In this document: piece after piece, positions 1 through 8,117 of the stretch
Numbering within the stretch: the first letter of the stretch is position 1
Layout of the letters: every line of letters starts with the position of its first letter
NCBI GenBank assembly: GCA_020630175.1
Contig: JAHDBW010000014.1
Coordinates: forward strand, 1-42,979
Length of the DNA: 42,979 nt
Direction: 5' to 3'
From: Anaerolineales bacterium
Lineage (GTDB): Bacteria; Chloroflexota; Anaerolineae; Anaerolineales; UBA6668
Position numbers and translations under genes: made by a program
Notes under the pieces: model-generated
What the model was told of the DNA's origin: nothing
What the model saw: the letters and a program-made list of their open reading frames with translations, nothing else
The model's database searches: none

Positions 1-791
1 GGCGCTGATGTTGGTGTTGGCACTACACAAGTGCTGTCAAACGGCCCACAATCACTTGCAGATGAAAGCGGTGCTGTCGTGTCTGCTGGTGCGCTACTTG
101 ATGTATCTTCTACAGGCGGATCTTGCGCTGGCGGTTCACTAGGTGGCTCTTCAGCAGGCGGATCTTCGGCTGGCGGTTCACTGGGTGGTTCTTCAGCAGG
201 CGGCTCTTCGGCTGGTGGCTCGCTAGGCGGATTTTCAGCAGGTGGATCTTCAGCAGGCGGTTCGCTTGGTGGCTCTTCGGCTGGTGGTTCTTCATCTGCG
301 ACTGGAGCGGCTGGTTCATCATCTTGTCTGATATCAGCAATACTAGATTGGCTGATACTGATGACTGAGGCTGCATTCTGGTTTGTGCAGGTTGCGTCAA
401 ATGCACTCGCGCAAGCGGTTTCGCTTACAGCTGATTGCTTAAACACAATGTCACGAGAGGACTGAACATCCGACTCGCTATTTACACAGCCTGAACTAAA
501 CCCGTTTGCACAGTTGCTTTCCGCTGTATCTGGTGCAATTGCAGCCGTATTCGTGTGCAATACACTAAAGATTTCTGCACCTGAAGCCACCACAGAACTG
601 GATTGGCTAGGGGCGTCAGCGGCTATTGCAGCAATAGGTTGTTGCTGAAGTTGTTGTTGCACAGGTGCGGCATCGGGTGGCCCATGGGCCAGCGCCAATG
701 GCACTGTGAATGTTAACTGACCCATTAGCATCAGCGAGGTTAATACCCTAAACACTGAGACCACTGGGCGCATTAATCGCCATCTCCTCAT
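1..791 (-). CDS. Secreted Pro/Glu-repeat protein, 3' end outside window
   Basis: This is an open reading frame of 263 codons without a stop, read on the minus strand from ATG at 791 and leaving the window at base 1. A GGAG ribosome site (797-800) sits 5 nt before the ATG. The N-terminus is a signal peptide: a basic start (MRRWRLMR), a hydrophobic stretch and a likely cleavage after ALA at about residue 35. A Ser/Ala/Gln-rich region with scattered Cys pairs follows. Residues from about 170 to 230 form a low-complexity array of PPAEEPPSE / PPAEDPPAE units, typical of a wall-spanning or stalk segment. Glycine-rich and lysine-rich frames over the same bases are shadows of this repeat. No functional domain is visible, so the role is unknown beyond a secreted or surface protein. 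Confidence 0.8.
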   Translation of the reverse strand, partial: MRRWRLMRPVVSVFRVLTSLMLMGQLTFTVPLALAHGPPDAAPVQQQLQQQPIAAIAADAPSQSSSVVASGAEIFSVLHTNTAAIAPDTAESNCANGFSSGCVNSESDVQSSRDIVFKQSAVSETACASAFDATCTNQNAASVISISQSSIADIRQDDEPAAPVADEEPPAEEPPSEPPAEDPPAENPPSEPPAEEPPAEEPPSEPPAEDPPAEEPPSEPPAQDPPVEDTSSSAPADTTAPLSSASDCGPFDSTCVVPTPTSA

Positions 792-828
792 ATTTACTCC
801 TCTAGAGATTTTTAGTATTTTCTGGATG

Positions 829-874
829 AGCCGATGGGTCGTTGCATCTTCCCCATTTGACTCAAAAAGCCGAT
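829..874 (-). other. Structured leader upstream of the Pro/Glu-repeat gene
   Basis: Read on minus, the motif ATCGGCT occurs twice, at 868-874 and 829-835, exactly 39 bp apart. Between the copies lies a hairpin, ATGGG/CCCAT (852-856 with 834-838). It ends about 38 nt before the ATG at 791, so it is probably in the 5' UTR. It could be a structured leader RNA, but I do not recognise it as any named riboswitch. Confidence 0.3.
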
Positions 875-965
875 AGTGCTGTGTGATTTGCACGTCTCGC
901 TTTTCAACGTGTGGTTACTGTACCTGTCTCAAAATGCAATGTCGATAAAGGGTGTGTTACAGATT

Positions 966-991
966 CGTTTTATTTCCGTTTGAATAAAACG
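966..991. promoter_or_regulatory. Inverted repeat, possible operator
   Basis: CGTTTTATT (966-974) and AATAAAACG (983-991) are perfect 9-bp arms separated by 8 bp, with GAT/ATC continuing just outside. It lies in the gene-free stretch 792-1204, about 175 bp upstream of the secreted-protein gene. Apart from this, the leader and a terminator, I see nothing in that stretch. No clear -35/-10 pair was found nearby, so the operator role is a guess. Confidence 0.35.
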
Positions 992-1142
992 ATCTAAGGT
1001 AAGCGGTAGAGGGCGGCTGTACGTGGTTTTGCGCTTGTCAGGCGTGGCTTGACGTGTTTTTTAGGCAGCAGGGTGCGTTTTTGGAGAATCGTTCTCTAGC
1101 TTGAAATATGGCGAGTTAACTTCTAACTTTGTAAATTAAACA

Positions 1143-1170
1143 AAAAGACAACCCACAAAGGTTGTCTTTT
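1143..1170 (-). terminator. Rho-independent terminator of the AIM24-like gene
   Basis: An 11-bp stem, AAAAGACAACC (1143-1153) with GGTTGTCTTTT (1160-1170), encloses a 6-nt loop. On minus it is followed by a T-rich tail, about 35 nt after the AIM24-like stop codon. The tail on the other side also has T residues, so it may work in both directions. Confidence 0.8.
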
Positions 1171-1204
1171 TTAGTTATAACACTTGAGACTTTCTACGAT
1201 ATTT

Positions 1205-1987
1205 CTATTCTAAAAATGTAGACAGCCCTTTTAGAACTGATCCTTCACCGCTACTTGCGCCACCGGCAGACGGGGCGTTTGCAAGTATACGGTCTGCTAA
1301 CCTTGAGAACGGTAGGGATTGTAACCAAACGCGTCCGTGGCCGCTTAAGGTGGCTAGGAATAAGCCCTCGCCGCCAAACATCATTGAGCGCAATCCACCG
1401 GCGGCTTGAATGTCATAATTGATGCCAGATTCAAACGCCACAATACAGCCGGTGTCAACGCGCAAGGTTTCTCCAGTGAGGCGTTTTTCAATCATCGTGC
1501 CGCCAGCGTGAATAAAAGCCATGCCATCTCCTTGCAGCTTTTGCAGAATAAATCCTTCACCGCCAAAGAACCCCGATCCCAAGCGGCGATTGAGTGCAAT
1601 GCTGACTTTTGTGCCTAATGCGGCGGCCAAAAACGCATCCTTCTGACAAATGAGTGTGCCGTTGGCCTCATCTAAGTCAATCGCCATGATCTTGCCTGGA
1701 TAGGGTGCGGCGAAGGCTACTTTTTGTTTGCCTTGGCCTTGATTGGTGAAGTGCGTCATAAACAATGATTCACCAGTGAGTGCGCGTTTGCCAACGTTCA
1801 TCAGCGTGCCAAAAAGGCCGTTGGCAGAGCTTGCCCCATCGCCAAGTTTGGCTTCGAACGTAATACCCGGTTCCATGTACATCATGGTGCCAGCTTCCGC
1901 GATGACGGTTTCGCGTGGATCTAATTCCACTTCCACCATTTGTAAATCATCACCATAGATTTGATAGTCGATTTCGTGACTGCGCAT
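1205..1987 (-). CDS. AIM24/TIGR00266 family protein
   Basis: This 260-residue protein matches the TIGR00266/AIM24 family, a beta-rich fold of unknown biochemical function found as a stand-alone protein in many bacteria. Family hallmarks seen are an early [10 protein letters not shown] stretch (about residues 30-40), repeated Gly-rich turns such as GSGFFGGEG and [11 protein letters not shown], and a late [17 protein letters not shown] segment. Length is normal for the family. No signal peptide or membrane segment is visible, so it is probably cytoplasmic. The gene is monocistronic, with its own terminator at 1143-1170 and a 198-bp gap back to pepT in which I see no distinctive site. Confidence 0.85.
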   Translation of the reverse strand: MRSHEIDYQIYGDDLQMVEVELDPRETVIAEAGTMMYMEPGITFEAKLGDGASSANGLFGTLMNVGKRALTGESLFMTHFTNQGQGKQKVAFAAPYPGKIMAIDLDEANGTLICQKDAFLAAALGTKVSIALNRRLGSGFFGGEGFILQKLQGDGMAFIHAGGTMIEKRLTGETLRVDTGCIVAFESGINYDIQAAGGLRSMMFGGEGLFLATLSGHGRVWLQSLPFSRLADRILANAPSAGGASSGEGSVLKGLSTFLE

Positions 1988-2185
1988 AGAGTTCCTTCCA
2001 AGTTATGAATTGTATTTGTCGATTGATCTTTGGCTACCCAGATGATCGTTTTGCAGTGGCATGGGTTACGGTTACCCACTGCATTCAGACAAATTATTAG
2101 CGTGTTACCAATAGTTACGTAAGCTGAGCGGTTTGGTTGCGCCGCGCCCTTACGGTTTTAGTAATATTATTATCGCAATCATCAT

Positions 2186-3439
2186 TTAGTTGATGCTTGT
2201 TTCTTGCCCCCATAGCGTGGCGAGTGCAATGAGCGTGTCTAAACTCTTTTCCATGTCTTGCCGCGTGATCCATTCTTGTGGGCCGTGATAGTTGTGCCCA
2301 CCGGTGAAGATGTTAGGTGTGGGCAGGCCTTTCTCTGTTAATCGCGAGCCGTCTGTACCGCCACGGACTGGTTTTATGCATGGTTCTACGCCCGCATTGA
2401 TTGTGGCTTGCTTCATTAAATCAACAATTTTCTTTTGATCACGTAGCCAGTAGCCCATGTTGCGATATTGTGGCGTAATTCTGACCGAGATTTTGGCCGT
2501 TGGGTGCGCCGCTTGGAAGGCATCACAGAGCTTTTCTAGTAGCGTGCCTTGGGCTGCCAATTTGTCGTTATCATGATCGCGCAAGATAAATTTGATCTCC
2601 ATTTTGGCAGAGTTCCCTTGCATAATGTAAGGGTGCACAAAGCCTTGGTAGACATCAGTTGTCTCTGGGCTTAGCCATTCAACGGGCAGGGCGCTAATCA
2701 GGCGCGACGCCACTTGAATGGCATTTACCATGCCATATTTCTGCGCCGTACCAGGATGAGTCGAGACCCCCTCTACAATAATTGTTGCGCCATCGGCTGA
2801 GAATGTCTCCCAATTTAGATCACCAAGTGGTCCGCCATCTGCGGTATAGGCAACATCGGCACCGATTTCTTCTAGGCTCACATGATCCACACCACGGCCA
2901 ATTTCTTCATCTGGCGTGAAGCAAACGCGCAATTTTCCATGTGGAATTGAACCATCATTTAAGAGCGTTTCGACCATCGTCATGATGATGGCAACCCCAG
3001 CTTTGTTATCTGCACCGAGCAATGTATCGCCGCTGGATGTGATCAGATCTTTGCCGATTGCGGTTTTCAATTCCGCTTGCATCGGATCATTTGGATCCAA
3101 GATTTGGGTCGTGTCTTTTGGCAATATCAGCACTTGCCCTTGATAATTTTCATGGACAATCGGCGTGACATCTGTTCCCGAATATGCGGGTGATGTATCT
3201 ACGTGTGCAAGAAAACAAACGGTTGGCGCGGCTTCTAATCCGGCGCTGGCGGGCACCGTTGCAAGCACGTATCCGGTTTCGGTTAAGGTCACATCCGCTG
3301 CGCCGAGGTCGGTTAATTCTTGCTGTAATTGTTTGAGCAAATTGAATTGCTTGGCCGTTGAAGGCACAGTTTTAGATGTGGCGTCACTGGTTGTATCGAC
3401 ACGCACATAAGATAGAAAGCGTTCAAGTAATGTGTTCAT
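2186..3439 (-). CDS. pepT: Peptidase T (tripeptide aminopeptidase)
   Basis: PepT is a dinuclear zinc aminopeptidase of family M20B that removes the N-terminal residue from tripeptides in the cytoplasm. The metal-binding motifs are present in order: AHVDTSP, LLGADNKAG, PDEEIGRG with its catalytic Glu pair, YTADGG, and the C-terminal GGHNYHGPQEW histidine motif. I place the start at the ATG at 3439 (417 residues), because MNTLLERFLSYVRVDT is the family's usual beginning. An upstream ATG at 3484 adds 15 residues that overlap the divergent lipoprotein promoter region. Neither start has a strong Shine-Dalgarno sequence. The gene is divergent from the CrtC-like lipoprotein gene. Confidence 0.95.
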   Translation of the reverse strand: MNTLLERFLSYVRVDTTSDATSKTVPSTAKQFNLLKQLQQELTDLGAADVTLTETGYVLATVPASAGLEAAPTVCFLAHVDTSPAYSGTDVTPIVHENYQGQVLILPKDTTQILDPNDPMQAELKTAIGKDLITSSGDTLLGADNKAGVAIIMTMVETLLNDGSIPHGKLRVCFTPDEEIGRGVDHVSLEEIGADVAYTADGGPLGDLNWETFSADGATIIVEGVSTHPGTAQKYGMVNAIQVASRLISALPVEWLSPETTDVYQGFVHPYIMQGNSAKMEIKFILRDHDNDKLAAQGTLLEKLCDAFQAAHPTAKISVRITPQYRNMGYWLRDQKKIVDLMKQATINAGVEPCIKPVRGGTDGSRLTEKGLPTPNIFTGGHNYHGPQEWITRQDMEKSLDTLIALATLWGQETSIN

Positions 3440-3552
3440 AGCATTCAGTATATTGCGATGTTCACGAAAGGCAAGTGTACTCATTTGCTATCTTTCGCGA
3501 TATTGAGACTTTTCATACGGTCATCTATTTCGGCAATCGATATACTCAATAT

Positions 3553-4728
3553 ATGCAACCCTTATTTTTTGTAAAACGAACGCGATCTTGGCGTGCTTAT
3601 CTACTTGTGTTGATAGGTGCGTTTGTACTTTCTGCATGTAGCAATACTGCGGCTGGCCCAACAACGCAGTTGATTGGCGCTGTTGATGAAGTGCCCGACA
3701 CATTTGCGCGCGCCGCCGCCGGACGTGAATTTGTGTTTCCCGCTGATCATGGGCCGCATCCAGAATATCAAACCGAGTGGTGGTATTACACCGGCAACTT
3801 AGATGCAGACACCGGCGAACATTTCGGATATCAACTTACGTTTTTCCGACGCTCGCTGATTCCAGTGGCTGAGCAAGTTGACCGTGACACCGCGTGGGGC
3901 GCTAACGATATTTACATGGCGCACTTTGCGGTGACGGATGTGGCCGACAATAACTATCGTGCGTTTGAGCGCTTTGCGCGCGGCGCTGCCGATGTTGCCG
4001 GTTCAACCAATGATCCCGCTTATGCGGTTTGGCTTGAAGATTGGCAAGTTCAAACAAATCCAGACGGTACGGTGCACTTGTATGCTGCGCAAGAAGAGGT
4101 CGTGCTAGATTTACAACTCACTATTCGTAAAGCGCCTGTTTTGCAAGGCATCGATGGTTACTCTCAAAAAGGCCCAGATCCGGGCAATGCTTCTTACTAC
4201 TACAGCCTAACCCGTCAAGAATCGGTTGGCACTATTGCAGTCGGCGATAGACGTTTTGCTGTTACCGGCGAAAGTTGGATGGATCATGAGTTCAGCACAA
4301 GCGCACTTTCTGAAGGCCAGATAGGCTGGGACTGGTTCTCGTTGCAGGTCGATGATCAAACTGAGCTGATGTTTTTCCATATTCGGCGGGATGATGGGTC
4401 AATTGATCCGTTTTCGAGCGGGACATTTGTCGCTAGCGACGGAAAGCTTACAAAACTGAACGAAGCAGACTTCGAGATTGTTGTAACAGACACTTGGCGC
4501 AGCCCACGCAGCGACGCAGAATATCCAGCAGCGTGGGATATTGAAATTCCTAGCTTAGAGATTGCGCTCTCATTGGAGCCATTTATTGCGGACCAAGAGT
4601 TAGCCGTTTCTTACGCATATTGGGAAGGAGCCGTCAAATTTGAAGGCACACGGGCGGGATCGTCCATTTCTGGCGTTGGATATGTTGAAATGACAGGGTA
4701 TGCTGGCTCTATGGAAGGTCAGTTCTAA
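3553..4728 (+). CDS. CrtC/AttH lipocalin-like lipoprotein
   Basis: The protein carries a lipoprotein signal peptide (basic KRTRSWR, hydrophobic stretch, lipobox LSAC) and should be anchored on the outer face of the membrane. The mature part begins with the signature FPADHGPHPEYQTEWWYYTG, typical of the AttH / carotenoid 1,2-hydratase-like (CrtC) lipocalin-like superfamily. A second typical motif is GESWMDHEFS around the middle. I chose the ATG at 3553 (391 residues) because it puts the signal peptide at the N-terminus; the frame stays open back to 3475. Members are often annotated as secreted hydrolases or hydratases, and the substrate cannot be told. It may be co-transcribed with the hydrolase starting at 4848. 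Confidence 0.85.
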   Translation: MQPLFFVKRTRSWRAYLLVLIGAFVLSACSNTAAGPTTQLIGAVDEVPDTFARAAAGREFVFPADHGPHPEYQTEWWYYTGNLDADTGEHFGYQLTFFRRSLIPVAEQVDRDTAWGANDIYMAHFAVTDVADNNYRAFERFARGAADVAGSTNDPAYAVWLEDWQVQTNPDGTVHLYAAQEEVVLDLQLTIRKAPVLQGIDGYSQKGPDPGNASYYYSLTRQESVGTIAVGDRRFAVTGESWMDHEFSTSALSEGQIGWDWFSLQVDDQTELMFFHIRRDDGSIDPFSSGTFVASDGKLTKLNEADFEIVVTDTWRSPRSDAEYPAAWDIEIPSLEIALSLEPFIADQELAVSYAYWEGAVKFEGTRAGSSISGVGYVEMTGYAGSMEGQF

Positions 4729-4847
4729 AACGCGATTGCCAAGCATCGTTATAATACTGAAGTGGGTCGTCATTTGATGACAAATTACTTGGGCAGCGGC
4801 TTGTGAAAACAGCGTGAATTTGTTGCCCTCAATTGAATCCCTTTTAA

Positions 4848-5675
4848 ATGAAGAAAGAAACTGAACCAAGAGAGGAAGACGTCCATCCTCTGCTAAGAAA
4901 AAAGCTAGGTTGGCCGCTAATTATCTCAACAATTTTCATGACATTTGTTGCGATTGGCTGTGGATTTTTTGTCTGGGTTGGCATCAATACCTTAGATGCT
5001 TTGCCCGAAGCCAGCCGCGCTTTAGAAACAGACGCCGCTGTTGCCGTCAACACAGAGCAGTGGCTCCAGTTTGATCCGACTGCCGATGCCAAGACCGTTG
5101 GGTTTATTTTTTACCCCGGCGGGCTAGTGGATGAAGGTGCTTATGCGCCTTATGCCAAAGCAATTGCAAATGAAGGCTATCCAACTATTATTGTGCCGAT
5201 GCCGCTCGATTTAGCACTTTTTGGCGCAAATAGAGCTGGTGGCGTGATCGAGGCTTACCCAGACGTAACGCATTGGGTAATTGGCGGGCACTCACTTGGT
5301 GCTGTTGCTGCGGCGCGTTTTGCTGATGAGAACCGCGACACAATTGACGGCATGATCTTTTTAGCCGGACATCCTGAAGAAGGGATTGACTTTAGCCAAA
5401 CTGATATGCACGTACTCTCGCTATATGGCACATTTGACGGTTTACTTGCAAATGTGAATGAAGATAACGAACTTTACTTCCCAGCAATCGAAAAATCACG
5501 CACAATCTTGCCCGCAGACGCCACGTTTGTGGCAATTGAAGGCGGGAACCACGGCCAATTTGGTTGGTATGGGGAGCAAGAAGGCGATCTACCGGCTGAT
5601 ATTACGCGTGCCGAGCAGATGCGTGTCACCATCGATGAAACTTTACTGTTGCTTAGCGCTGTAGCGGAGGACTAA
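4848..5675 (+). CDS. Membrane-anchored alpha/beta hydrolase
   Basis: This 275-residue protein has one N-terminal transmembrane segment (about residues 22-46) followed by an extracytoplasmic alpha/beta-hydrolase domain. The nucleophile elbow GGHSLGA places the catalytic serine at S149. D197 (YGTFDG) and H235 (GGNHGQFG) complete the expected triad, and FYPGG near residue 90 fits the oxyanion-hole loop. It resembles the PF12695-type hydrolases; the substrate is unknown. The start lacks a strong ribosome site. Only 2 nt separate its stop from the SDR gene, so the two are almost certainly co-transcribed. Confidence 0.85.
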   Translation: MKKETEPREEDVHPLLRKKLGWPLIISTIFMTFVAIGCGFFVWVGINTLDALPEASRALETDAAVAVNTEQWLQFDPTADAKTVGFIFYPGGLVDEGAYAPYAKAIANEGYPTIIVPMPLDLALFGANRAGGVIEAYPDVTHWVIGGHSLGAVAAARFADENRDTIDGMIFLAGHPEEGIDFSQTDMHVLSLYGTFDGLLANVNEDNELYFPAIEKSRTILPADATFVAIEGGNHGQFGWYGEQEGDLPADITRAEQMRVTIDETLLLLSAVAED

Positions 5676-5677
5676 AT

Positions 5678-6316
5678 ATGACTGCACAAACAGTTGTGGT
5701 GTGGGGTGCAAATGGCGGGATTGGGCAAGCCGTAGCCGCCAGCCAGCGCGCCTTAGGAAACACCGTCATTGAAATTGCCCGTGACACAAGTCTGCTCACG
5801 CAGGCTGATCACACAATTGATGCTGACATAAATGACTGGAACGATGTTCAGTCTGCTGCGCATCAAATTGCGGTTGAGCATGAGGCGGTGGATTTGTGCG
5901 TCTATGCCGTTGGCGATATTGCGCTTGATACGGTCGATACGTTAGACGTGGCCGATTGGGAGCGCATTATTGATGCAAACCTGACGGGTGCATTTCGTAT
6001 GACGCAAGCATTCCTGCCGTTGATGGCCGATAAATCGCACTTGGTGTTTCTAGGGGCAATGATCGAGAAGCTAGTGCTGCCTAAATTCGCTGCTTACGCT
6101 GCCGCCAAAGCCGGGTTAGAAGTATTTGCAAAAACCCTCGCGCGTGAAGAGCGGCGTAAACTGCGCGTAACCATTGTACGTCCTGGCGCCGTTGATACAG
6201 GCTTTTGGGAGAAGGTGCCGCTGAAATTGCCTAAACGGCACATTACGCCCGCAGACGTAGCCGATGCAATTCAGGCTGCACATTCAAGCGGCTATAGCGG
6301 ATTGCTAGATGTTTAG
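5678..6316 (+). CDS. SDR-family oxidoreductase, atypical active site
   Basis: This 212-residue Rossmann-fold protein is of the short-chain dehydrogenase/reductase family. The nucleotide-binding glycine motif is GANGGIG (residues 10-16). The NxxG region is IIDANLTGAF with N101, and the catalytic YxxxK is Y140/K144. The serine expected about 13 residues before the tyrosine is not present: that stretch reads VFLGAMIEK, with Ala at 127. It is short for a classical SDR (about 250 residues). It follows the alpha/beta hydrolase by 2 nt in one operon. The altered triad suggests weak or different catalysis, or a binding role. Confidence 0.85.
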   Translation: MTAQTVVVWGANGGIGQAVAASQRALGNTVIEIARDTSLLTQADHTIDADINDWNDVQSAAHQIAVEHEAVDLCVYAVGDIALDTVDTLDVADWERIIDANLTGAFRMTQAFLPLMADKSHLVFLGAMIEKLVLPKFAAYAAAKAGLEVFAKTLAREERRKLRVTIVRPGAVDTGFWEKVPLKLPKRHITPADVADAIQAAHSSGYSGLLDV

Positions 6317-6340
6317 GCGGCCTGAGCCTTTAAAAAGGAA

Positions 6341-6364
6341 AAGCCACTCTGTGAAGAGTGGCTT
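6341..6364 (-). terminator. Terminator of tRNA-Met
   Basis: A perfect 10-bp stem, AAGCCACTCT (6341-6350) with AGAGTGGCTT (6355-6364), has a 4-nt loop. On minus it is followed by TTCCTTTTT. It begins 3 nt after the 3' end of the tRNA. Confidence 0.8.
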
Positions 6365-6367
6365 GAG

Positions 6368-6439
6368 TGGCGAGGGCGGGATTTGAACCCGCGACCTACG
6401 GCTTATGAGTCCGCAGCTCTACCACTGAGCTACCTCGCC
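6368..6439 (-). tRNA. tRNA-Met (CAT anticodon)
   Basis: The sequence folds as a full cloverleaf on minus: a 7-bp acceptor GGCGAGG/CCTCGCC, D arm GCTC...GAGC, a T arm GCGGG/CCCGC with loop TTCAAAT, and anticodon loop CTCATAA giving CAT. The first acceptor pair is intact, so it is not an initiator tRNA; tRNA-Ile2 (lysidine-modified CAT) is the alternative. The inner pair of the anticodon stem is A-G, which is unusual. CCA is not encoded. Confidence 0.9.
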
Positions 6440-6533
6440 TAGCGCCGCAAAAGTATATCAAATGCCAGACGTGAGAGCAAGTATTTGCCCCAACCAAATT
6501 TGGATCAATTTCTAAACAGATTTTGAGGAAAAC

Positions 6534-6562
6534 TTGCATGCGTTTCTAAACTGGCGTATATT
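6534..6562 (+). promoter_or_regulatory. Sigma70-type promoter of the response-regulator pair
   Basis: TTGCAT (6534-6539) and TATATT (6557-6562) are separated by an ideal 17 bp. The direct repeat TTTCTAAAC lies at 6509-6517, upstream of the -35, and again at 6543-6551 inside the spacer, 34 bp apart. Such spaced direct repeats fit binding by an OmpR-type regulator, so autoregulation is possible. The predicted 5' UTR is about 80 nt. Confidence 0.65.
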
Positions 6563-6602
6563 ATTTATAGGTTAGAATCTGTGTACAGAAATGCATAAAT
6601 TC

Positions 6603-6618
6603 TAATTTCTAGAAATTA
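6603..6618. promoter_or_regulatory. 16-bp perfect palindrome in response-regulator leader
   Basis: TAATTTCTAGAAATTA (6603-6618) is perfectly self-complementary and sits 33 bp before the TTG start at 6651. It shares the TTTCTA core with the two upstream direct repeats. It is a candidate operator for the downstream regulator or another factor. Confidence 0.45.
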
Positions 6619-6650
6619 AACCCAAAGTCAACAAGAAAACGGAGAAAGCC

Positions 6651-7499
6651 TTGAAAGTATTACTCGTCGATGACGATGCAATTATCAGGCGCATGTTTGA
6701 CCGTGTCCTCCAGCGGTCAGGTTATACAGTCAACATCGCCGCTGATGCAGAGAACGCACTCGAGTCTATTGAAAAAGACACGGTAGATATTGTCATTTCT
6801 GACATTCGAATGCCCGGTCTATCTGGGCTTGATCTTTTGCGTCATGTAAAAGAAAACGAAATTGACTGTGAAGTTATTTTGATGACCAGCTACGCCAGCG
6901 TGGATACTGCAATTCAGGCGTTACGCGAAGGTGCTTTTGACTATCTGACAAAGCCTGTTTCACAGGAAAAGCTGATTGTCTGCCTAGAACGGGCAACGGA
7001 CCAGATCTCAAAAGCGCGCAATCGCCGCAATGCACTCAAAGCAGTGCAGTCTGGTTTGCAGGCAATAATGGGCGATGCGGCAGCGGCCGATTTTGGCGAC
7101 CAAATGACAGAAACAGCCGTTTCTGCGCCAGCCGCGAAGTCTGAACCGCAAAAGAAAACGCAATTCCCAACGTCTGGTCAATATCTTGTTGGTCCGGTGA
7201 CATTGGATTTGGATCGATTTGTGATTTATGTCAATGACAAACAAATTGATGCGACGCCGTCTGAGTTTGAAATTTTGCATACGCTGTGCCGCAACCCAGA
7301 ACGCGTGCTAACACCGCAAGAACTAGTCCTCGCCATTCGAGGGTATACGGTTGAAGCGTGGGAAGCGAAAGACGTTATTCGGCCACATATCAGTAACTTA
7401 CGCCGTAAGTTGCTTGCTGCCTCGCCAGAAGCCGATATTATCGGCACGGTGCGCAGCGTTGGGTATATGCTCAAGTCTAAGTCTGAGACTGTCCAGTAA
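6651..7499 (+). CDS. Response regulator, receiver plus winged helix
   Basis: This 282-residue two-domain response regulator starts with TTG, supported by GGAG (6641-6644) 6 nt upstream. The receiver domain (about 1-120) has the acidic pocket DDD (7-9), phospho-acceptor D51 in ISDIRMPG, T79/S80 and the conserved K101 (TKPVS). A charged, Ala/Lys-rich linker (about 120-178) leads to an OmpR/PhoB-type winged helix (about 180-276) with the motif TPSEFEILHTL and a recognition region PHISNLRRKL. The receiver itself looks more NtrC-like than OmpR-like. No histidine kinase is adjacent, so it is an orphan here. It is followed after 17 nt by a single-domain regulator, probably in one transcript. Confidence 0.95.
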   Translation: MKVLLVDDDAIIRRMFDRVLQRSGYTVNIAADAENALESIEKDTVDIVISDIRMPGLSGLDLLRHVKENEIDCEVILMTSYASVDTAIQALREGAFDYLTKPVSQEKLIVCLERATDQISKARNRRNALKAVQSGLQAIMGDAAAADFGDQMTETAVSAPAAKSEPQKKTQFPTSGQYLVGPVTLDLDRFVIYVNDKQIDATPSEFEILHTLCRNPERVLTPQELVLAIRGYTVEAWEAKDVIRPHISNLRRKLLAASPEADIIGTVRSVGYMLKSKSETVQ

Positions 7500-7516
7500 G
7501 GGGCGAGGGGTATACC

Positions 7517-7900
7517 ATGAACGATGAAAAGAAGGGCACCATTCTGCTGCTGGAAGACGAAAGCGGCTTCCGCGCCTTGCTAAAAGAAATCTTAGATGGG
7601 GCAGACTATCACGTGATCGATTTTGGCGTTGCAGAAGCAGCCATGACGGCGTTAGATGAAAGTGATGTCGATCTCATATTGCTAGACCATTACTTACCGG
7701 GCATTACCGGTCTGGATTTCTTAGGGCAATTGCGCAAAAAGGGCAACGAAACGCCAGCAATTGTAATGACGATCTCAGATGAACTGCCAACTGTTGTCAA
7801 TGCTATCCGCGTGCAAGCAGTTGATTACTTACAGAAGCCGTTCGGCGCTGTAGAAGACCTGCTCCCTGCCATTGAGAAATGTCTCAATAACGCACACTAA
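7517..7900 (+). CDS. Single-domain response regulator (CheY-like)
   Basis: This 127-residue protein consists only of a receiver domain. It has acidic pocket residues E14/D15 (LLEDESG), phospho-acceptor D57 (LLLDHYLPG), T85 in VMTISDE and a conserved lysine in LQKPFGA. It has no output domain, so it would work as a phosphorelay intermediate or through a partner protein. A purine-rich GAGGGG site precedes the ATG. It shares a transcript with the preceding winged-helix regulator, and a terminator follows at 7922. The kinase for the pair is not in this window. Confidence 0.92.
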   Translation: MNDEKKGTILLLEDESGFRALLKEILDGADYHVIDFGVAEAAMTALDESDVDLILLDHYLPGITGLDFLGQLRKKGNETPAIVMTISDELPTVVNAIRVQAVDYLQKPFGAVEDLLPAIEKCLNNAH

Positions 7901-7921
7901 TTTATTTTTTTTGAAAGATTT

Positions 7922-7945
7922 AGCCACCGTCAGGTGGCTTTTTTC
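7922..7945 (+). terminator. Terminator of the response-regulator operon
   Basis: AGCCACC (7922-7928) pairs with GGTGGCT (7933-7939) around a GTCA loop and is followed by six T residues. It lies 22 nt after the stop of the single-domain regulator. Confidence 0.85.
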
Positions 7946-8117
7946 TTTAAACTCGACTGTTGCACATTGGGGCGTATGCTGATCATGGATTGAAAGCATT
8001 TTCCTGCTGGCTCTCAACATGCTTCAGCATGTTTACTCCACTAGTCGCAGAATTCATTCTGCTGACAAGGTGAACTGGGTTTTTCACAATGGTTGATCAT
8101 GTTATCCAGCGTTCACA

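Noticed and set aside
110-406. Lysine/histidine-rich minus-strand frame
   Set aside because: It is an out-of-frame shadow of the same repeat, with no ribosome site.
31-465. Glycine/serine-repeat protein on plus
   Set aside because: It is the antisense reading of the Pro/Glu repeat. The minus frame has a signal peptide, a ribosome site and an intact frame of 263 codons; the plus frame has none of these.
1084-1096. SOS-box-like palindrome GAGAATCGTTCTC
   Set aside because: It is short, with no damage-response gene adjacent; a chance palindrome is as likely.
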